From: Candidatus Micrarchaeia archaeon
GTDB lineage: Archaea; Micrarchaeota; Micrarchaeia; Anstonellales; JAHKLY01
Length of the DNA stretch: 28,472 nt
Assembly (NCBI GenBank): GCA_041653315.1
Contig: JBAZFO010000015.1
Coordinates: 1 to 28,472, forward strand
Direction: 5' to 3'
Shown here: piece after piece, positions 24,601 to 28,472 of the stretch
Numbering within the stretch: the stretch's first letter is position 1
Layout: each line of letters begins with the position of its first letter
Notes under the pieces: generated by a model
Told to the model about the DNA's origin: nothing
Database searches by the model: none
What the model saw: the letters and a program-made list of their open reading frames with translations, nothing else
Position numbers and translations under genes: made by a program

Positions 24601-27585
24601 TTGATCTTCTCTTGAAGGGTTTAATATTGCGCCTGTTCTACATTCTTCTAAATCAGCATCATCAAATTCAAATGTTAATTTTGTTGTGTTCACACTTGGG
24701 AAACCAGGAAAACTGAATTCAAATGCTGCTGGGTTTTCAATAATATTAAAAGTATCTCCTTGTTCTAAATCAAAAGAATTATCATTATACAAAATAATTT
24801 CTCTTAAAGAATCAGATGTTAAACTTGAATCTCCTTCTTTGTTTTTCCATGCTAATTTAATATACCAATCTTCGTTTTCATCATCATCAACAGAATCACC
24901 ATCTTCTAAGACTAAAACATCGGATAAAATAGCAATTTCAGCCCATTTTAAAGATGGAGTAAGACCTGAAGCTGTTTGATATACATGTACTCTAATTTCA
25001 TCAGCTGGTCCCATACCAACTGTTTCACCAGGGTTTATTGAAGTCTGTTCAATATATGTTCCATTAGAATAATATAAAGATACAATTGCTGGATGAATGG
25101 AATCTGGGCCAGTTCCTACTGAAATATCATCTAATTGTAGATAATATTCAGATCCGTATAACAATCTTTCTCCAAATGAAATTACACCATAAGCTGCTTC
25201 TTTTGCTAAAGTTATTTCTCCACCAAATTCTCTATAATTTTCATTAGCTTGTGAACCTCCTTCAGCTGGTGGCTGCATATCTAATAAAATCCAGTTGTCC
25301 CCTAAAAATTGTATTTGTGGTCTTTCCATAATTGTTTCTTCTGAAGGTTCTCCTGTTCCAGTTCTTACACAATATGACCAGTCATCTGTTCCATTATCAT
25401 CTTGGCAAACAGGAATTCCTATTTTTTCTTCTGTTCCTTCTTGAATAAATTTAATTGAATAAGTAGTAGAACGTATATCTAAATAAGGAGGCCCATCTGT
25501 TTCATACATGCTTTGTCCTTTTATCCAAATATTTTGTTTTTCAGTAAAATCATCACTTCCTATTGAAAATGAATAATCAAAAAGACCATCTATTTCTTCA
25601 CTTCCATATCTTCTCATTAAATTAGGACCTTCGCATTCCCCAATCCCATTTGTAAATGGGCTATAATTTAAGTCAGTATCCAATCTGCATGTTAATTTAT
25701 CGCTATCTCTATCTGCCCAGTCATTATCAATTAAATCATAAATCAAAAGGCCTGTTAGATTAGTGTCTGTTGGAGTTATTGAAGAACAGGGAGTTGCAGT
25801 TAAACAAATAGAACTTGGATTAGAAATATTACATATTAATTCTGAAGAGGGAGGAAATAAAACACTTCCAGAAGTTCCAGAATGAAGGATATCCATTGCA
25901 TTATAACAAGATAATAAATTATCATGAAATTTAGCAGTTGCTCCTAAAGGTATATAAATTCCATAAAGAGTATTATGTGTTGCAGTTGTATTATAAAAAA
26001 AATTATTATTTCCTTCTATTTTAAATCCGATTGTATTATTATTTGCTGTTTCATTTTTAAACATGTTTCCTCTTGAATTTTTAATTATATATCCAATATC
26101 GTTTTCTTCAACAAAATTATAATTCAAATTATTAGATGCATATAAAGTACTTGTTAGATATGGGTTTTGAATAAATATTGCATTTTCTGTATTTTTAATA
26201 TAATTCTTTGTTATATTATTTTTTTCTGCTTCAAATAAAGTAATTCCTGTGCCAATTCCATCAATTGAATTATTAATAAAACTAGAATTTTTTACAAAAT
26301 TTACATTTAAACCCATTGAATTATTTATTAAAATATTATCTTTTATTGTATGATTATTTCCATCACCAGAAGAACCATTTCCATAAAAAGAAATCCCATA
26401 TCTGTTTTTTAAAGCAATATTATTTTTAATTAATATATTAGAACTTCCATCAATACCTATACCTGAAAATCTATTATTTAACAAATAATTATTGAAAAGA
26501 GTAATATTTTCATTGTTTAATTTACTAGGGGTTTCTATTTTTATTCCATGGACAAAATTTGATATATCACAATTTTGAATTAATATATTTCTTAATGGTT
26601 GAACAGTGCTTGAAGAGATTTCACTTCCACCTGAAAGATTATTTTTTATTAAAATACCAATTCTATGATCAGAAGTTAGTAATGTTGGGGGGGTTACGTT
26701 TGAAGTTATACTAAATTGTTTACAATCTAATGTTACATTATTCGACTTAATAAAAATACAAATATCTGAAGAATATGAAGAAGAATGTACAATATCATTT
26801 CCTAATTCATAATTTCCTGGGGTTGTTATATTCATACAGTCACTAATAAGAATTGCTGTTGAAGGTCGTTCTCTTGCGCAAATGTTATTAATCCTCAATT
26901 CTTTATTATTTTTTAAATTTTCTTCATTTACTAAAACCCAGTAAGATGCGCCTGGTTCTAAAACATCCACATTTTGATATTTTCTATTTGCATCTAAAAT
27001 ATATGGGCCTGAATTTATTTGTTGTTTAATTAAATCTGTTTTTTGAATAGAATAAGGACCAGGTATTAAATACCAGCCAGCGCCATTATTTAATTCAAAA
27101 ACATAATCTTCATTTTCACATGTTTTACATAAAGAAATTTCAAATTCTTCATTTGATTTAACAATATATCCTTTATTATCTTCCACTTGTTTAGTAATTT
27201 GATATTCATTTTTTTCATTTGAGTACTCATAAAAAGTTGCCTTTGCTAATATTTCTTTTTCAATTTCATCTGTTAATTCTGTTCCTTGTGGAAATGAAAT
27301 AAAATTATCTCCTTTTTTTATTGAAATAATAAAAGAAGAATATCCTTCTGAACATTTATTCTCATTAGGTTTTGTGATTGTAGTTGGTTTTGAAATAGTA
27401 TTAGAATCTATAATTGAATCTTGAGTTTTTATATTATTTGAAGAGATATCGGTATTTGATATTTTTTCATTGCTAACGGAATTCACTAAAAGATTTTTTT
27501 TATCAATTTGTCCTGCAAAAACAATAGATAAACAGAGCACAAACAAGATTAAACTAAATATTAGTAATTTTTTTATAAATTTCAT
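21673..27585 (-). CDS. Giant S-layer-like protein with two beta-helix domains
   Basis: Probable secreted envelope protein of 1970 residues and a candidate S-layer component. Parts in order: signal peptide (about 1-24); an N-terminal domain at about 80-225 with KKGDNFISFP and GAGWYLIPG; beta-helix 1 at about 250-570, opening with ITTPGNYEL...NVTLDC and many NNxI turns; a beta-sandwich region at about 610-1420 with S-layer hallmarks (IQFLGDNWILLDM, ITLAKEAAYGVISFGE, YYLQLDDIS), apparently several related domains; beta-helix 2 at about 1428-1710, opening with ITEPGYYEL; and a C-terminal domain at about 1830-1970 with KLNSGYNTISLP, GRGYLI and GGWHLIG, which resembles the N-terminal one. There is no C-terminal membrane helix. 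NxS/T sequons are abundant. A GC-rich patch with all-AAC Asn codons lies at 22531-22653. The ATG has no ribosome binding site. Confidence 0.88.
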   Translation of the reverse strand: MKFIKKLLIFSLILFVLCLSIVFAGQIDKKNLLVNSVSNEKISNTDISSNNIKTQDSIIDSNTISKPTTITKPNENKCSEGYSSFIISIKKGDNFISFPQGTELTDEIEKEILAKATFYEYSNEKNEYQITKQVEDNKGYIVKSNEEFEISLCKTCENEDYVFELNNGAGWYLIPGPYSIQKTDLIKQQINSGPYILDANRKYQNVDVLEPGASYWVLVNEENLKNNKELRINNICARERPSTAILISDCMNITTPGNYELGNDIVHSSSYSSDICIFIKSNNVTLDCKQFSITSNVTPPTLLTSDHRIGILIKNNLSGGSEISSSTVQPLRNILIQNCDISNFVHGIKIETPSKLNNENITLFNNYLLNNRFSGIGIDGSSNILIKNNIALKNRYGISFYGNGSSGDGNNHTIKDNILINNSMGLNVNFVKNSSFINNSIDGIGTGITLFEAEKNNITKNYIKNTENAIFIQNPYLTSTLYASNNLNYNFVEENDIGYIIKNSRGNMFKNETANNNTIGFKIEGNNNFFYNTTATHNTLYGIYIPLGATAKFHDNLLSCYNAMDILHSGTSGSVLFPPSSELICNISNPSSICLTATPCSSITPTDTNLTGLLIYDLIDNDWADRDSDKLTCRLDTDLNYSPFTNGIGECEGPNLMRRYGSEEIDGLFDYSFSIGSDDFTEKQNIWIKGQSMYETDGPPYLDIRSTTYSIKFIQEGTEEKIGIPVCQDDNGTDDWSYCVRTGTGEPSEETIMERPQIQFLGDNWILLDMQPPAEGGSQANENYREFGGEITLAKEAAYGVISFGERLLYGSEYYLQLDDISVGTGPDSIHPAIVSLYYSNGTYIEQTSINPGETVGMGPADEIRVHVYQTASGLTPSLKWAEIAILSDVLVLEDGDSVDDDENEDWYIKLAWKNKEGDSSLTSDSLREIILYNDNSFDLEQGDTFNIIENPAAFEFSFPGFPSVNTTKLTFEFDDADLEECRTGAILNPSREDQMWVHITTEEGEFESILSTEHSGPEIFVALKNGTITGTTTSTLDFGDVWVYNEIDDCVDEESDGIFGTINFDYNKAGINFGSLSVFPGRYYENQVVQCKYFEEIGPVSSIEHYGGFSFTGYNGDGDWQFQINIFDDSITAQYTVFDFLPSSDPLHDLNLEVEDEFISLRGTQCLFSNTKYEFEIPEEVVTLEPNIEPIIPEDEPSESPCTIRSKSATLEIIAGPMTEEIELNEGETYSVWPGSARYNITLEEIGINLGNVSDVCEYCPITNKSTILKIKQLSTDSTTTWTAHEEDSREFGDITITVNEINAEIGPAEPCCEECEDFGLNTTLLYVGDNISIEDYYIQLVDIFPMIHTPEPFIHGAAFELHNATTGSLIEYFGVFPLEHYIYTAPNGDMINISVCKTHHHISLTDKWACVNATFIPYEHPCISNCTNITEPGYYELCGDITAAVGLSSHDACIDIQANDIELNGRGHSIFGEDTGYGISINGFNSSNIYNTQIGYFYVGIQVSSFNNTFMNNTLNFNNLAGIWVDSSSNNHIIKNTANFNSGSGIYLRNSFDNNIINNTVNFNSGEGIFLYFSSNNLLLNNSASYNANFGISLWTSSLNTLKSNTNLNNGNGIIIQNLADHNLLINNSFDNNEENGIKIIYNCFNNTLINNTATNNSNYGILLDSSSNNNTLTNNTACFNNASLGYYEDVFDNGILNTGSETTCDTSYPSGLCDYPCTAGIEPFNCTLIPETEPVTAGMDININIICERAGEIINCPEMEWIPNLAIAPLPDYYMNPRFDNETSIFNTETITTSGLKFIMARNITNGTINGFCTANIQVIEESECNPWIVKLNSGYNTISLPIDPFSTSPASLFPGLDVWIFNNSINNWQTATEIEAGRGYLIHTDIPRIFTIYGEPQDTYDKPLSFSELDNGGWHLIGVACENTTAINEILSETSDGFFHCYNTGTGEYEDKTTIHRGQSCFIIRG
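22531..22653 (-). other. Compositional island inside beta-helix 2 of the S-layer-like gene
   Basis: In 22531-22650 there are 55 G/C in 120 bases (46%), against 24 in 120 (20%) at 22681-22800 of the same domain. On the coding strand all 15 Asn codons here are AAC, and Thr and Leu codons are often ACC and CTC, while neighbouring turns use AAT almost throughout. The encoded turns (NNTATNNSNYGILLDSSSNN) fit the domain, so the reading frame is intact. Confidence 0.85.
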
Positions 27586-27637
27586 AATTAATTTATATAA
27601 TAAATATATATATTCTTTTGGTTTTTATTTTATTCAA

Positions 27638-27690
27638 TATAGCGAACAAATTCGATGATTTTTGTTTAGTATATCGAACATTTTTATAAT
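27638..27690 (-). promoter_or_regulatory. Promoter region of the surface-protein operon with two TGTTCG elements
   Basis: On the minus strand a TATA-like ATTATAAAAA (27681-27690) abuts TGTTCGATATA (27670-27680), and a second copy, TGTTCGCTATA, lies at 27638-27648, 32 bases away (about three helical turns). The nearer copy ends 53 bases before the ATG. The same element lies 44 bases before the pilin ATG next to a similar TATA box. The rest of the 151-base gap is AT-rich, with another possible TATA close to the start codon. Confidence 0.45.
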
Positions 27691-27736
27691 CTCAGCAAAA
27701 TTTATGTCTATAATGTTAAATTGGTCGGAAATGCGA

Positions 27737-28472
27737 CTAGTAATCAAATAAAGTATCTTGTTTTGGGCGCTTTGTTTTTTCTTTATTTAATTCTTCTCTA
27801 AATTCTATTTTACCAAAAACACCATCATAGCCTGGAATGACTGTTAAATTTTCATTTTGCGCTCTCCAAATTGCCTCTGAAATGTTTGAATTATCAGCTA
27901 AATCTAAATTTTCTTTTGAAGCAGTTAAAACTTTAAATTCAGTTCCAAAATATTTTACTAATTTGAAATATTCATCTTCAACTGCTTTAGTATTTTCTCC
28001 TTTGTTTAATACTTTAGCAATTATTTGTTTTAATGGAACTAAATGCTGAAAAGGAACAGCAGTTGATGGTTTTTTTCCAAGTTCTCTATCTGCTAAATCA
28101 TCTACTCTGTGTAATACTCCCAATGTTAAAGGTTTTCTACAAACAGGACAAATATTATTATACTTCTTGCTTTCTGAGGGATTTAGAATAATATTACAAA
28201 GTCTGTGACCGTCAATATGGTATTTACCTTCTTCTGGATAAAATTCATATGTTTTGATAAGTCTATTTTTTTCATTTTTAGTTCTTAAAGCTTGTAAAAT
28301 GTTTTTATATGATAAATTTTCTAATTCTAATAAGTTTAATTCTCTGCCTAATTTTTCAGGAGAATGACAATCTGAGTTTGATATTAAATTATATTTATCT
28401 AAAGCAGAAATTCTCCAAAGCATAGGTGGATCTGCACTTAAACCTGTTTCTAAAGCATGAATGTGTTTTGCT
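27737..28472 (-). CDS. Endonuclease Q (PHP-like DNA repair nuclease), 5' end cut off
   Basis: DNA repair enzyme that, in characterised archaeal members, cuts 5' of deaminated bases such as uracil, hypoxanthine or xanthine. Only the C-terminal part is in the window: the frame is open to the right edge and reads AKHIHALETGLSADPP before the first internal Met, so the real start lies outside. Signatures are LISNSDCHSPEKLGRE (metal-binding PHP-like end), FYPEEGKYHIDGHRLC with a later CPVC (zinc-finger Cys set), and LTLGVLHRVDDLADRE. About 245 of the roughly 400 residues typical of the family are present. It ends at a TAG, 151 bases upstream of the surface-protein ATG on the same strand. Confidence 0.88.
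   Translation of the reverse strand, partial: AKHIHALETGLSADPPMLWRISALDKYNLISNSDCHSPEKLGRELNLLELENLSYKNILQALRTKNEKNRLIKTYEFYPEEGKYHIDGHRLCNIILNPSESKKYNNICPVCRKPLTLGVLHRVDDLADRELGKKPSTAVPFQHLVPLKQIIAKVLNKGENTKAVEDEYFKLVKYFGTEFKVLTASKENLDLADNSNISEAIWRAQNENLTVIPGYDGVFGKIEFREELNKEKTKRPKQDTLFDY

Noticed and set aside
24357..24716. Plus-strand frame of about 119 codons, Leu/His/Gln-rich
   Set aside because: Antisense to the S-layer-like gene, with biased composition, no ribosome binding site and no recognisable protein features.

Overview
The window is very AT-rich and gene-dense, from an archaeon. The archaeal markers are ribosomal protein S8e, Trm1, the KEOPS subunit Cgi121, archaeal/eukaryal-type TrpRS, a DUF357 protein, endonuclease Q, a class III signal-peptide pilin, and promoters of TATA-box or leaderless type mixed with GGTGA ribosome binding sites. 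The small intergenic gaps, AT bias and S-layer/beta-helix architecture fit a DPANN lineage such as Woesearchaeota or Pacearchaeota. That lineage call is inference; no rRNA gene is present. No tRNA, rRNA, CRISPR array or insertion sequence was seen, and no gene-free stretch exceeds 300 bases.

Layout. (1) 1-4700, minus strand: a type IV pilus-like operon, with secretion ATPase, an unrecognised coiled-coil protein, two GspF/TadC membrane proteins, then a separately promoted pilin. (2) 4714-7753: a divergent pair, a long coiled-coil protein with an N-terminal winged helix and a protein with four winged-helix-like repeats around a Glu/Gln tract. They appear to share one symmetric TATA box and to be leaderless in both directions. 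(3) 7906-9064: a small membrane protein, a SemiSWEET-like transporter and Cgi121. (4) 9153-10901: S8e, Trm1 and a DUF357 protein. (5) 10991-14613: MgtE, then an operon of an unrecognised conserved-looking protein, a KaiC-like ATPase and TrpRS. (6) 14667-18765: HisRS with a CaCA-type antiporter, a RelE-like toxin with its antitoxin behind a palindromic operator, and ScpA/ScpB. (7) 18803-27585: two secreted proteins in one operon, a 1970-residue S-layer-like beta-helix protein and a cysteine-rich repeat protein. (8) The right edge cuts an endonuclease Q gene.

The most notable signals are these. A TGTTCGNTATA element lies beside the TATA boxes of both the pilin and the surface-protein operon, which suggests shared control of the cell envelope. 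A short segment inside the S-layer-like gene has about 46% G+C against about 20% next to it, and uses AAC for all 15 of its Asn codons, which suggests cassette exchange. The divergent winged-helix/coiled-coil pair beside the pilus operon may be an undescribed accessory module.
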